A DNA stretch of 64,000 bases. Origin: Tausonia pullulans (taxonomy: Eukaryota; Basidiomycota; Tremellomycetes; Cystofilobasidiales; Mrakiaceae). The stretch is from positions 868,001-932,000 of the forward strand of contig OX637625.1 in the NCBI GenBank assembly GCA_951802195.1, read 5' to 3'. Position numbers and translations under genes: made by a program. Every line of letters begins with the position of its first letter. Positions within the stretch are counted from its first letter, which is position 1. A model generated the notes under the pieces. The model made no database searches. It worked only from the letters and a program-made list of their open reading frames with translations, and was not told the DNA's origin. This document shows positions 8,621 through 18,109 of this stretch, one piece after another.

Positions 8621-11600
8621 TGGTGTACAACGATGTACAGATCGTCGCGGCGAACATCCAGAGGGTGTTCACGCGAGATCGCGCCCGCAGTCTCCTCCTC
8701 TCCCTCTATTCACGATCCAAGGCTGACATATACCTTCTCTCAGAAGTGGCATGCACAACACCAGATCAGGTAGCGACCTGGACAGCCGAGTGTGAAGATA
8801 TGGGCTTCGGCTCGATCTTTACGGTCGGCTGCCAGACTGCCATCCTCTGGCGGCATGCCTCTCGATTCCTCCCTCCCAATACCCCTCCGACTAGGATCAG
8901 ATCCATCTCCCGCTCCTCCCCCATCCTACGAACCAACCTGACGGATGCCGTTTTTGTTATCGCCGGCGAAGCCGTCAGGGTGGCTGCAGTCTACTCCCCC
9001 TGCCGAGACAGCCAGACGAACGGCCGTTCGACAAAGGAGTTCCTCTCTACTCTATCTCGCAAGATACCTGCCCACTCTGACATTCCTCTCCTCCTGGGCG
9101 GGGACTGGAACTGTGTGGAGGACAGCTACCTCGACGGGATGAGCCCATTTACCCAGAACGTGGGGAAGGAGGAAATGTGCCGGCTGGTCCGGGACTTTGC
9201 CCTCTCCGACCCATACCGATCCTTATACCCGCTCCAGCGCGAGTACACTAACTATACTGGCATCACGCGAGCAGATCGCCGCATCGATCGCTTCTACCTG
9301 TCCCCTCTACTCGCTAGCCGAGCCGTGCGACAGCGCTTCCTGCCACGCCCGACCGGCCATCTCTACTCTAGCCACAAGCCGATCGCACTCAGCCTCACCT
9401 TCCCCGGTGCAATAGAGCACGGTCCTGGATCGTACAAGATCGGAACACACCTTCTGAAGATTACCGGTTTTGTTGAGTACTTCCTCTACCACGTTCCCAA
9501 GTGGTACCAAGATGCGCTCACCGAGATCAGGGACCCCTTCGAGGCCTGGGACGAGACCAAGCTTCAGATAGCGGATCACGCGTCTGACATCTCAAGACAC
9601 CTCGCCCGAATGAGCAGAGTGTCAGGCGGGGATCCACACAGGTCGATCCTCCATGGCCACGCTCTTCGAGCCCACCTCGAACCAGCCAACACAAGCGAGT
9701 ATGCCGTCAAGAAGCGACTCAAGATCGTCCGCCAGGCCGACACTATCGCAGCCCTGCGGCCACTCAACAACCCAGCGGCCGCAGCCATCGCAAACAACGA
9801 GAACATTCTAGCTACAGCACACGCCTTCTACACAACTCTCTATGAGACCAAGACGACGCCAGCTTCCGAGCACGCCAACGCCCTCCGATATGTCACCAAC
9901 ACACTCGACAACTCCCAGAGTCGGACCCTCGAGAAACCCTTCGAACTGGACGAGCTCAGGCGGGCCACGTTCCGATCGAACCGTAACAAGACACCAGGAA
10001 GTGACGGGATCCCCGTCGAGTTCTACCAGGCCACATGGGCTGCCGTCGGCCCGATCCTCCTCAGTCTGCTGAACCTCGTCCCGGAGACTGGCCTCCGATC
10101 CACCTCACAGCGCGAGGCCCATATCCATCTGATCTTCAAGAAGAAGGGAGATCGCGATCAGATTGCCAACTACCGTCCGATCTCGCTCATCAACGTTGAC
10201 GCTCGCATCTTCTCCCTTGCCATCAACAGCCGCCTGCTCACCGTCGTGGACACTCTCATCGACGGGGACCAGACAGGCTTCCTCCCTGGCCGCGACTCGG
10301 GTCGCAACATCTCCTCTCTCCAGCTCGCCATTGACGACGAAGACCTTTTACCTGGCGTCCTCGCCCAAGTCGACTTTGAGAAGGCATACGACAGAGTATC
10401 GCACGACTTTGTTGGCCCCTGCCTCCGCCACATGGGGTTCGGTCCGCGCGCCGCCGCGTGGATCACCTCAACGATGACCTCCCAGACAGCTCGCCTCATG
10501 ATCAACGGATGGATGGGCCAAGCCATCGACATCCGGTCTGGTGTCCGACAGGGCGATCCCGCAGCACCGACGATCTTCGCCCTCCTCCTGGAGCCGCTGG
10601 CATGTATGCTCCGCCATCGCCTCCCACCGGCCAATCCACCCCCTCTACATGAGCGGAAGGTCCTTCTCTTTGCAGACGATCTAAGTATCCGGTGTCGGAC
10701 CTGGTCGGAGGTCGATGAGGCGACGGTCTGCCTCCGAGAGTACGAGAAAGCCGCAGCAAGCAAGCTGAACTACCAGAAATCACTCCTTTATCCTCTAGGG
10801 TCATGCCGGACGGATGCACCAACGATGTACCACGAATGGCGCGTCCAAACGCTGTCATTCGACTTCCTCGGCGTTCCATGCGGTCGCACGGTCAACGGTC
10901 CTGCTTGCTGGCGAGATGTCATCGGCAAGCTGAAGGCTCGTCTTGCTCGCATCCCGCTGCACGACCTCCCTCTCCTTGCGCGATGCAACGTCATCAACCA
11001 GTACATCTACTCGAAGATCATCTACCTGGACCGCTTCCTGCCGTGCCCAGACGATATCCTGGAAGACCTCGAGGCAACGGCCTACAAGTCCCTCTACCGA
11101 TCGAAACACCACGACGTCAGCAGAGAACGTCTAGAAACCCCTCGAGACCTCGGCGGCTTCGGCTTCACGCCACTCCGCTTCCGGCTCATCAAAGCGCGCG
11201 CCCAGTGGGCTGGCGATGTGCTCTTCCGACCGGAGCTTCCCGCATCGATCCGTATTCGCAAGCGGATCATCCATACCATGAGCCTCGACCCAGGGGCTTA
11301 TAGAATGCTGACTCGCACCATCTTCAGGGATGGAGAGTTCATCAGTGGACCTCGGCCCGCCAATTTCAGCTGGGTAGGCGTATTCCTTTCCCCAGTGGAA
11401 GGTCAATGGTTCTTCCCAGCCGCCTGGTGGAATGCCATCACAACGCTCCAAGGAGCTCTCCCTGCACGATGGCAGGCTTACCTCCGGGCATGGTTCGAAG
11501 AAATCAGCTTTGACATGAGCTACTGGAATCAAAACCGCTGGAGGAACACTGTCCACTGGATGTCTACGTTCGGTACAGATAGCCAGTTGCGGCTGGGTCT

Positions 11601-12294
11601 CCACCCTATCCACACAAACCTTGGCCGGCTGAACGTTCCTCGTGAGCCCCACGGCGCACACAGTCGTACTCTAGCCAACCGCGGCCTCATCATCCCAAAG
11701 GGGTGGCGAGACCACTTTCCGGCGCTTACCAAGATCGATTGGAAGCGTCAGTGGTGCTTGCTCAAGGCCGTGTCCCGAGCGTCGCCCGAAGACGTCGACT
11801 TGGCCCATCGCTTCTCGCTGTACAGTCTCCACCCAGGGAAGCATACTGCTGCGGCATTCCTCGCCGACGGAACCGCTACGCCGCACAACAGGTCCAAGCG
11901 ATGTGCGCTGTGCCTGACGGCCCCCGTCGAGTCCTTCTTCCACCTTTTCGACGAGCCGTGTCCCGTCGTTCGCGCTATCTGGTCGGCTGCGGCAGCGCGT
12001 GCCTCTCCTTCACTCCCCTCCCATCCCCCCTCCCTCCAGACGCTTGTCTGCCCGACACCGTCGCCGCCGAGGGGGGTCTTCCTCTTCCACTGCATCTTTG
12101 TAGCCCGGACATGGCGATTCGTCCGGAGGCGGAGATACAGCAAGATCGCAGCCCTCGACCCTGTCACGGACGAGGAGATCCGCAAGATCGCGTCTACGAT
12201 CCGGCAGACACACTGGCAGTCGAGCATGAGGTGGATGGCTGGCAGTGGCCAGATGGCTGGTACTGCTGTCGGTGCCGCCATCGATCCCGGGTGA
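8620..12294 (+). CDS. LINE ORF2: APE endonuclease-reverse transcriptase (copy 2)
   Basis: A 1224-residue enzyme that would nick target DNA and reverse-transcribe element RNA. Residues 1-265 form an apurinic-type endonuclease, with N in the opening strand, LGGDWN near 159, RRIDRFY near 220 and SSHKP near 251. Reverse transcriptase follows: PGSDGIPVEFY near 458, YRPISL, QVDFEKAYDRV, RSGVRQGDP and the catalytic FADD near 684. A C-terminal C-X2-C-X9-H-X5-C knuckle lies near 1094, as in zf-RVT domains. No RNase H signature is seen. Its AUG overlaps the ORF1 stop, so translation probably uses termination-reinitiation. No stop or frameshift interrupts it, so the copy may be competent. Confidence 0.93.
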   Translation: MVYNDVQIVAANIQRVFTRDRARSLLLSLYSRSKADIYLLSEVACTTPDQVATWTAECEDMGFGSIFTVGCQTAILWRHASRFLPPNTPPTRIRSISRSSPILRTNLTDAVFVIAGEAVRVAAVYSPCRDSQTNGRSTKEFLSTLSRKIPAHSDIPLLLGGDWNCVEDSYLDGMSPFTQNVGKEEMCRLVRDFALSDPYRSLYPLQREYTNYTGITRADRRIDRFYLSPLLASRAVRQRFLPRPTGHLYSSHKPIALSLTFPGAIEHGPGSYKIGTHLLKITGFVEYFLYHVPKWYQDALTEIRDPFEAWDETKLQIADHASDISRHLARMSRVSGGDPHRSILHGHALRAHLEPANTSEYAVKKRLKIVRQADTIAALRPLNNPAAAAIANNENILATAHAFYTTLYETKTTPASEHANALRYVTNTLDNSQSRTLEKPFELDELRRATFRSNRNKTPGSDGIPVEFYQATWAAVGPILLSLLNLVPETGLRSTSQREAHIHLIFKKKGDRDQIANYRPISLINVDARIFSLAINSRLLTVVDTLIDGDQTGFLPGRDSGRNISSLQLAIDDEDLLPGVLAQVDFEKAYDRVSHDFVGPCLRHMGFGPRAAAWITSTMTSQTARLMINGWMGQAIDIRSGVRQGDPAAPTIFALLLEPLACMLRHRLPPANPPPLHERKVLLFADDLSIRCRTWSEVDEATVCLREYEKAAASKLNYQKSLLYPLGSCRTDAPTMYHEWRVQTLSFDFLGVPCGRTVNGPACWRDVIGKLKARLARIPLHDLPLLARCNVINQYIYSKIIYLDRFLPCPDDILEDLEATAYKSLYRSKHHDVSRERLETPRDLGGFGFTPLRFRLIKARAQWAGDVLFRPELPASIRIRKRIIHTMSLDPGAYRMLTRTIFRDGEFISGPRPANFSWVGVFLSPVEGQWFFPAAWWNAITTLQGALPARWQAYLRAWFEEISFDMSYWNQNRWRNTVHWMSTFGTDSQLRLGLHPIHTNLGRLNVPREPHGAHSRTLANRGLIIPKGWRDHFPALTKIDWKRQWCLLKAVSRASPEDVDLAHRFSLYSLHPGKHTAAAFLADGTATPHNRSKRCALCLTAPVESFFHLFDEPCPVVRAIWSAAAARASPSLPSHPPSLQTLVCPTPSPPRGVFLFHCIFVARTWRFVRRRRYSKIAALDPVTDEEIRKIASTIRQTHWQSSMRWMAGSGQMAGTAVGAAIDPG

Positions 12295-12531
12295 AAAGCA
12301 GGTCAGGGGTGGGGAAGTATGGCTGGTGTTACATCGCCAATGCTTGGTGTATCTGGTCATCTTAATATCTTACCTTTTCTAATGGGCCTATATCCATAAC
12401 CCATCTTTTGTTTTCCTTCCACCCCTACTTTCATTTTCGCTTTCCTTCTATCTAGCTACGAATCATCATCTCTCATAGGGTTACCTCGTTCTCTACGTAT
12501 AACTCATGACTTAAATACAAAAAAAAAAAAA

Positions 12532-12828
12532 GGTTTAGCTGGTCAGCTTGATATGTACTTTTAGATCTCCCTTACACCGCTCCGTCTTGCATCCTACATC
12601 TCTCATCTCCATATTCAATCAACGCTCTTTACCATGGACACTTTACCTTTTCTAATGGGCCTATGTCCATACCCATCTCTTGCTTTCCTTCCACCTCTTC
12701 TTTCATTTTCGATCTCCCTCTATCTAGCCACGACTCGCCATCTCTCAAAATCGTCCTCTACGTATGACTCATGACTCCAATTACAACACACACACACAAA
12801 AAAGAAAAAAAAAAGAAAAAAAGGGTAC
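12532..12828 (+). mobile_element. decayed LINE 3' fragment
   Basis: Starts directly at the poly-A tail of copy 2. Carries a degenerate version of the LINE 3' region: CCTTTTCTAATGGGCCTATG, then CTCCCTCTATCTAGC, CTCATGACTC and an A-rich end with CA repeats. It is older than copy 2 and further from the tRNA. Confidence 0.8.
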
Positions 12829-13057
12829 AACATGGAGGTATGACGGTGATCGCTTCAACGATCGTCGGCGTGCCACTTGTTGAAAGTCTAGGTTCGCCCT
12901 GGGGTCCAATATAGTTGCAAGCTTATATCATATAGCCACTCGATTTTACCCGCTCATATACGGTTAACCGAGTGGCGTAGAAAGTAACAGAAAGACGAGA
13001 ACAAAGGGATGAAGAGTACTGTATTGTGGGTCTTCGTGATTCGCTCCTCCCCCTCCG

Positions 13058-13125
13058 CCCTCTCCTCCCTCTCATAGGGACATACTGTCCTCTACGCTTG
13101 GTCCATGACTTTGATGCAAAAGTAG
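13058..13125 (+). mobile_element. very old LINE-type tail
   Basis: CTCTCATAGGGACATACTGTCCTCTACG...CATGACTTTGATGCAAAA matches the LINE 3' end only loosely. It is the most decayed member of the chain starting upstream of tRNA-Ser. Confidence 0.6.
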
Positions 13126-13514
13126 ATGACAGTCGGACGCTCTGACAAAGGGTGCGAGAGGTTTGAAGATTAGCATACAGAATTATCAAGGTGTCATCAA
13201 TGAGTCTTGTCTCGGTAGACCCCGTCTGGCCCGTTGGGCGTGTCGTCCACGCTGCCCAGGCGAGGGTCTCCAGCGCCCCCTGGGCCATTTATGTTGATCG
13301 TATCCTTCAATGTCTTTCTGACCTCTACAAGCTGGAGGACGCCGCTATCGACACCATCTGGTGGGGCACTTTCCTCGCTGGGTAAAGAGCCACGGCTCCG
13401 CAACCGACGACGCAACCGAAGACGTTGGGCGACTTCGACCCCCTTTCGGGGATCACACAGACTTGCCACCTCAACTCTGTGCCTGGCCAACTCCGCGCAC
13501 GTCTAGCGACTTTC

Positions 13515-13960
13515 CTGCTTGCTCGGCTTTCCCTCGTCTTCGTCCCTTCGTCCGCCACACCGTCTCACGCTCTTTGCCTCTTTGTTCTCCCCTCTCTTCA
13601 CATCACCACCTGTGCCACACTCCTTTACCTTTACATCCTCCTTCTTCTTGTCCCATCACGCCACACTCCCTTGGCTTCTAACGCCTTCCGCCCTCCCCTG
13701 CCCCTCCCTTGTTCTCACCCTCGCCCTGTCCATAAAGGTCTCAGCTCGTCGCAGATCTTATTCTGCGCTCTGGCTATCACTCGGGCTCGACAACCCCGCC
13801 CAATACCTACCTCAACCGAGCTTGGGCCACGTCTACCACTTCCGTTCCACCCCTCCATCGACCCCTCTCTTTTCATCCATCCTCCTCGGCCCTCGAGCAT
13901 TCGATGCGTCCCCACGTAGAGGCTCCATTTATATACTGACTATGAAATCGCTCGGAATGT
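13515..13960 (+). repeat. old dispersed repeat, copy b
   Basis: Second copy of the family at 5600-5855: CTTGCTCGGCTTTCC, CTCTTTG, TTCTGCGCTCTGGCTATCAC, GGCTCGACAACCCCGCCC. T/C-rich. The frames open through it have no recognisable domain and are not conserved between copies. Same orientation as the LINE chain before it. Confidence 0.6.
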
Positions 13961-14122
13961 AACGGTACAACGGCCATAGTCAATGAGAGGAAGCGCGTAG
14001 AGACGACTGGTGAGCCAGCACTCGTAGAACAACCCTCTGAGCTGAACGTTCGGATGCTTCTCTCTGATCCATAAGCTAGATTCCCCATGAAAAAGGCCCT
14101 ATGACAAATGCTATGCCCGTCC

Positions 14123-14166
14123 TTTTTTTTGTTTTTGTATCAAGTCATGAGTTATACGTAGAGAAC
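14123..14166 (-). mobile_element. LINE 3' tail remnant
   Basis: Reverse complement of the LINE 3' terminus (GTTCTCTACGTATAACTCATGACTT...), with an interrupted A tail reading as T at 14123-14136. Its inner edge is about 67 bp upstream of tRNA-Glu and it points away. Confidence 0.85.
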
Positions 14167-14233
14167 CTTTCGGTGGTACACCTTTTGTGAGGTCATATAG
14201 CACTTGACACCCGACTCGTTCTTCATCACCATA

Positions 14234-14305
14234 TCCTTTGTTGTCTAACGGCTATGATATGACGCTCTCACCGTCAAGGCCCGGGTTCGACTCCCGGCAA
14301 GGGAA
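14234..14305 (+). tRNA. tRNA-Glu (CTC), copy 1
   Basis: Seventy-two nucleotides, no intron. Acceptor TCCTTTG (14234-14240) pairs with CAAGGGA (14298-14304). Anticodon arm TGACG-CTCTCAC-CGTCA gives CTC. B box GGTTCGACTCC; discriminator A. A T6 run follows. Identical to the minus-strand gene at 17215-17286. Confidence 0.93.
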
Positions 14306-14946
14306 TCAGTTTTTTCCTCATGTGGCGTGAGGAAGACTTCGTTTTGTGAGAGCCAAAATGTGGTATGGGGGATGCGGGCATCAGAACACTCGCCTTGGTT
14401 GTCTCCGGAGGCGTCGTCTTAGCACTCGAGTCCCCGATCGATAGGATGATAGCACGCCCTGCAGAGCGCCGGCCATCGACTTTCTGTCAGTCGTCGAACG
14501 TTGAGGTGCCCGCAAGTAGAGACACTCTGTGCACTTTGGGCGTCATCCTCGAAGCAGGTGAACGAGGCTGAGGGACGTATCACCAGGCCCTCTTTCGGTT
14601 GAATGGTCTCTGTGTCGCACAAAGCTAGCTGATGGGCCATCTGTCGGTCGCTCTTGAAGGCGATGCGAGTGAGGCGGCCAATTCCCTTCGTGTTCGTTTA
14701 TTTTGGATTCGTCCATCTGTGTTGCCCGGAGCTTACCGCGTTTCGATGCTGGCTGACAGCGGAAAGCACGCAAGTGCATGCAGTGCTCTTCGTATGCGTT
14801 TGTTTTTGTTCCTTCCACTCAGACACCAGCTCCACTGAAAATGAGCGGACAAATATCTCGCTAGGCCTTCCGCGCCGAACATTCCTCAGACCAAGGACAG
14901 GACTGGCAAAAGGAAGCAAGTGCTTGATTCGAAATCAAACAATTCA
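14306..14946. other. intergenic, no gene seen
   Basis: Downstream flank shared by the 3' ends of tRNA-Glu and tRNA-Met. No recognisable coding frame, RNA gene or element tail. Confidence 0.55.
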
Positions 14947-15029
14947 TGCCTCGACCCAGATTCGAACTGGGGTCGCAAGATCGCACGATAATATGAGACT
15001 TGAGTCATAACCAACTAAACTATCGAGGC
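14947..15029 (-). tRNA. tRNA-Met (CAT), elongator type
   Basis: Minus strand: acceptor GCCTCGA (15029-15023) pairs with TCGAGGC. A box TAGTTTAGTTGG; T loop TTCGAAT, as in elongators. The anticodon context CTCATA gives CAT. An intron of about 11 nt is needed to close the anticodon stem (CAAG/CTTG); its exact ends are uncertain. Confidence 0.85.
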
Positions 15030-15102
15030 AAGGCGGAATCCTGGGAAACCGGCTGACTGTGAACCGCGAGGTGCTAAGCCACATCCCGTGCAGGCGGATT
15101 TT

Positions 15103-15184
15103 CATCTCTGGCTACTACTCGCTATCTCTCATAGGGTTACCTCGTTCTTTACGTATAACTCATGACTTAGATACAAAGAAAAAC
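15103..15184 (+). mobile_element. LINE/SINE-like 3' tail remnant
   Basis: Matches the shared LINE 3' terminus (GCTACTACTCGCTATCTCTCATAGGG ... CATGACTTAGATAC, then an A-rich end). Only about 80 nt remain. It starts 73 bp upstream of tRNA-Met and points away. Confidence 0.88.
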
Positions 15185-15534
15185 ATCCAGTTGTGTCTCG
15201 TCTTCCAATGGCACGGGGCATACCAACGGCATGCTAGACTACAGCCAGTTCCTTCCGTGTCGTACAATCCGTTGGATGGCTCCGCTGGCTGCCACTAACT
15301 ACGTCAGTTGTGCTTCAAGATTGGGGGTAACCCGATGGCTATAATACAACACCGTGGTGGTCTAGTGTAAGGAACGGGTTTCTTGCTTGACATATTTCGA
15401 AACGTCTTGTGATGACCTTACCTAGGGGTATGTAAGGGCCGCAAGGGAAGCACCGGCTCTTGGTGGTGAGCTGGAAAGAGCAGTGGCCTACATCACGAAC
15501 AGTGAGCTGCGCCTCTCGTCGAGATCCAGCAGGA
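15185..15534. other. intergenic, no gene seen
   Basis: A short tRNA-like A-box motif (TGGTCTAGTG) occurs at about 15357-15367, but no B box or cloverleaf follows. Confidence 0.5.
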
Positions 15535-15662
15535 CGCCTCCAACGACCAGCAACCAACGACCGACGACCAACAACCAACGACCGACAACCAACGACCGAC
15601 AACCAACGACCGACGACCAACGACCGACGACCAACGACCGACAACCAACAACCAACGGCCAA
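15535..15662. repeat. irregular AACGACCGAC minisatellite
   Basis: Mixed 8-14-bp units built from CAACGACCGAC and CAACCAACGAC, ending about 40 bp from the 3' end of tRNA-Asn. Confidence 0.9.
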
Positions 15663-15703
15663 TGCCTGGCAGCTCGCTCTTCCGATGGCCGTGCAAAAGA
15701 ACA

Positions 15704-15776
15704 CTCTCAGCGACGGGTTCGAACCGTCGACCTACAGATTAACAGTCTGACGCTCTACCAACTGAGCTAGCCGAGA
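15704..15776 (-). tRNA. tRNA-Asn (GTT)
   Basis: Minus strand, 73 nt, no intron. Acceptor TCTCGGC (15776-15770) pairs with GCTGAGA. Anticodon arm TCAGA-CTGTTAA-TCTGT gives GTT. T arm GACGG/CCGTC around TTCGAAC. Discriminator G. Confidence 0.93.
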
Positions 15777-15874
15777 GATGGACTCGACAGGCGAGATCAA
15801 CTGACCGTCCTTTCTCGGTTTCCATCTCGTCTCTGCTTCAGTCGCCAACGCCGAGAGCATGCCCGGGGGGAACA

Positions 15875-15934
15875 CAGGCCCTCGCAGGCCCTCGCAGGCC
15901 CTCACAGGCCCTCACAGGCCCTCACAGGCCCTCA
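15875..15934. repeat. 10-bp minisatellite
   Basis: Six copies of CAGGCCCTCR (R = G or A): early copies have G, later copies A. Confidence 0.95.
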
Positions 15935-16144
15935 GCTCAACGAACGCGCGCGGCAGTTCGAGGTGACTTGGCTGATGGATGTGTAGAAGTCATCACGATG
16001 CGCAGCCCTGAGAAGATGGCGGACCGTTGGGCCCCTGCAAGGTCCTCGCCGGACCATCGCCTCACTCTCCGACATGACTGCCTCCAGGCCCACACACCCA
16101 AGGGGAAGCTCTGGAGAGCAGGAGGGCCTGCAAAAGGAAACATT

Positions 16145-16244
16145 AGCCCCACGGGGGGGTCGAACCCCCAACCTTCAGATCACCAGTGACGATGATAGCA
16201 TCTTGCCTAAGAGTCTGACGCTCTACCGATTGAGCTAGCAGGGC
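16145..16244 (-). tRNA. tRNA-Lys (CTT), intron-containing
   Basis: Minus strand: acceptor GCCCTGC (16244-16238) pairs with GTGGGGC. Anticodon stem TCAGA/TCTGA; anticodon CTT in loop CTCTTA, followed by an intron of about 27 nt. T arm GGGGG/CCCCC around TTCGACC. Confidence 0.9.
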
Positions 16245-16436
16245 AGCAGACAGCCCAGCCGAAGCCGTCGTCGTTCGATGGCAGCTTTCGACCGGTCGCG
16301 GACTGGCCCTGACAGATGTTTCTCTTGACAAGTTCGTCTTCAGCAGCCTCCTGTGACCAATGGGTATGCAGAGTGCTCCGTTCTCCCTGGTCCGACCTCC
16401 CGTACCCGTACCAGAGCCTGGGGCCTGGGGCCTCGA

Positions 16437-16496
16437 GAGGCTCGAGAGCCTCGAGAGCCTCGAAAGCCTCGAAAACCTCGAAAGCCTCGATCGAGC
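16437..16496. repeat. 9-bp minisatellite
   Basis: About six copies of AGCCTCGAG with A/G variants, running into the 7-bp array that follows. Confidence 0.88.
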
Positions 16497-16498
16497 TC

Positions 16499-16664
16499 GA
16501 GCCCTGAGCCCTGAGCCCTGAGCCCTGAGCCCTGAGCCCTGAGCCCTGAGCCCTGAGCCCTGAGCCCTGAGCCCTGAGCCCTGAGCCCTGAGCCCTGAGC
16601 CCTGAGCCCTGAGCCCTGAGCCCTGAGCCCTGAGCCCTGAGCCCTGAGCCCTGAGCCCTGAGCC
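16499..16664. repeat. 7-bp GAGCCCT minisatellite
   Basis: About 23 almost perfect copies of GAGCCCT. The array ends about 25 bp from the 3' end of tRNA-Leu. The perfection suggests recent expansion. Confidence 0.96.
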
Positions 16665-16687
16665 GGGAGAGCTCCGCAAAAAGAACA

Positions 16688-16781
16688 TGATCGGAATGGG
16701 ATTCGAACCCATGCCCGTGAAGACTAGCGAGTTCAGAACAGAACCTTAAGCTAGCGCCTTAGACCGCTCGGCCATCCGACC
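16688..16781 (-). tRNA. tRNA-Leu (AAG), intron-containing
   Basis: Minus strand: acceptor GGTCGGA (16781-16775) pairs with TCCGATC. A box TGGCCGAGCGG. Anticodon stem CTAGC/GCTAG; anticodon AAG in loop TTAAGG, then an intron of about 14 nt. Long variable arm; T arm ATGGG/CCCAT around TTCGAAT. Confidence 0.92.
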
Positions 16782-17214
16782 GTATGCTGTGTTGCCAGTC
16801 CTCTCGTTCGCGGCCCCACCTCGTCCAACGGCCTGCTGTCCATTGCGAATCCACTTCGCCGCCCCCGGTAGCGGCCATTCTTCTTCGTGTTCCCTAGTTC
16901 GAGTCCGACGGCCGCCTGCCCACAGACGCCCACAGACGCCCACGGGCGAGCGCCGTCAGTACCCCAAGTTCTGACCTCAGTCGAACGGCACGTACTCCAA
17001 GGGCGCGGTCGCTGGCCTCGACGTCATCAACGTCCGTGAGGACGAACTTGGGATAAAAGGGATGCTTAGTGGCGGGAAAGCAAGATGGGATGCGCGCGGG
17101 GGGCCGCTGCTACTGCCGCCGCTCCGACCGCCGTGCCCGCCGCCCGCGCCTGCAGACATCCCAAACCGAGACTGCACTGACTGCACTGACGAGGCTGGCA
17201 TGGCAAAAAGGAGA

Positions 17215-17286
17215 TTCCCTTGCCGGGAGTCGAACCCGGGCCTTGACGGTGAGAGCGTCATATCATAGCCGTTAGACAACAAAGGA
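17215..17286 (-). tRNA. tRNA-Glu (CTC), copy 2
   Basis: Minus-strand gene identical over 72 nt to 14234-14305: acceptor TCCTTTG/CAAGGGA, anticodon CTC, B box GGTTCGACTCC. No LINE tail is seen upstream. Confidence 0.93.
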
Positions 17287-17505
17287 AGTGGCAGTCGTGC
17301 GACGCTGTCATGCAATCGCTCCTTCCCTATCCGCCCAGAACACCTCTCTCCATCGTGCTCATGGCAATCTACAGCACCTTCCCGGTTCCCGGCTGCTCCT
17401 CATAACCGCGAGACATGTCGAAAAGAGTGAAACAAGCAGGAAACAAGCATCGCTCACCTCTTGCCAAGCAAAACCAAGCCCATGAAGGGGACAATTTACT
17501 TGCTG

Positions 17506-17577
17506 TATCAGGACCGGGAATCGAACCCGGGTCTAAGTGGTGTGAGCACTTTGTACTGACCGTTATACGATCCCGAT
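17506..17577 (-). tRNA. tRNA-Val (CAC)
   Basis: Minus strand, 72 nt, no intron. Acceptor ATCGGGA (17577-17571) pairs with TCCTGAT. Anticodon arm AAGTG-CTCACAC-CACTT gives CAC. T arm CCGGG/CCCGG around TTCGATT. Discriminator A. Confidence 0.93.
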
Positions 17578-17643
17578 AGCGATAGTCCATCGTGGCGGTA
17601 GGTCGAGGTGTCAGGGATTAGCACTGAGTCCATGTGAACTCGC

Positions 17644-17663
17644 CTTGACTTAAATACAAAAAC
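17644..17663 (+). mobile_element. minimal LINE-type tail
   Basis: Only GACTTAAATAC and a short A run remain, 66 bp upstream of tRNA-Val. It sits between the tRNA gene and the SINE-like element that follows. Confidence 0.6.
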
Positions 17664-18106
17664 CATACAACAACCACCATCCCGGTGGTTCGACCCCCCC
17701 TCTCACGGCGCCCATCACGCCGTCCGGCCAACCATCCCCGGTGGTTCGACCAACCCTCTTCCGGCCAACCACCATCCCGGTGGTTCGACCAACCCCCCCC
17801 CCCCCTCTCACGGCGCCCATCACGCCGTCCGGCCAACCATCCCCGGTGGTTCGACCAACCCTCTTCCGGCCAACCACCATCCCGGTGGTTCGACCAACCC
17901 CCCCCCCCCCTCTCACGGCGCCCATCACGCCGTCCGGCCAACCATCCCCAGTGGTTCGGCCAACCCTCTTCCCACGGCGCCTCGCCCGACGTTCTCGCGC
18001 TGGGTCATGTCCGCTCTCCCTCTATCTAGCTACAACTCGCTATCTCTCATAGGGTTACCTCGTTCTCCACGTATAACTCATGACTTAAATACAAAAAAAA
18101 AAAAAA
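17664..18106 (+). mobile_element. SINE-like element S1
   Basis: Non-autonomous element. The body is about 2.5 tandem units of roughly 100 bp containing the hairpin AACCACC-ATCCC-GGTGGTT and GGTGGTTCGACC motifs. A unique segment (CGGCGCCTCGCCCGACGTTC) follows, then about 80 nt nearly identical to the LINE 3' end (CTATCTAGCTAC...CATGACTTAAATAC) and A14. No coding capacity. The shared tail implies mobilisation by LINE ORF2. Its poly-A abuts LINE copy 3. Confidence 0.85.
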
Positions 18107-18109
18107 CAT

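Larger units (their letters stand above)
6722..12531 (+). mobile_element. LINE copy 2, apparently full-length
   Basis: Non-LTR retrotransposon of about 5.8 kb. The 5' end is set by the shared start GGTCAATCCAGG, which is also the edge of copy 4 (31763). It has a 24-nt 5' UTR, ORF1, a TAATG junction, ORF2, a 3' UTR of about 220 nt and a poly-A tail. Both frames are open. APE-type endonuclease, no visible RNase H and a two-knuckle ORF1 fit L1/Tx1-like families better than fungal Tad1 (my inference). It begins 82 bp upstream of tRNA-Ser and points away from it. Confidence 0.95.

Noticed and set aside
12800-12830. LINE insertion into pre-existing poly-A tails as the target rule
   Set aside because: Poly-A to 5'-end junctions within chains are explained better by repeated insertion at a fixed distance from tRNA genes, since single insertions at tRNA-His, Gly, Glu and Met have no older tail on the tRNA side.
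15535-16664. CRISPR-like arrays
   Set aside because: The repeats are short direct minisatellites without unique spacers of constant length, in a eukaryotic context.
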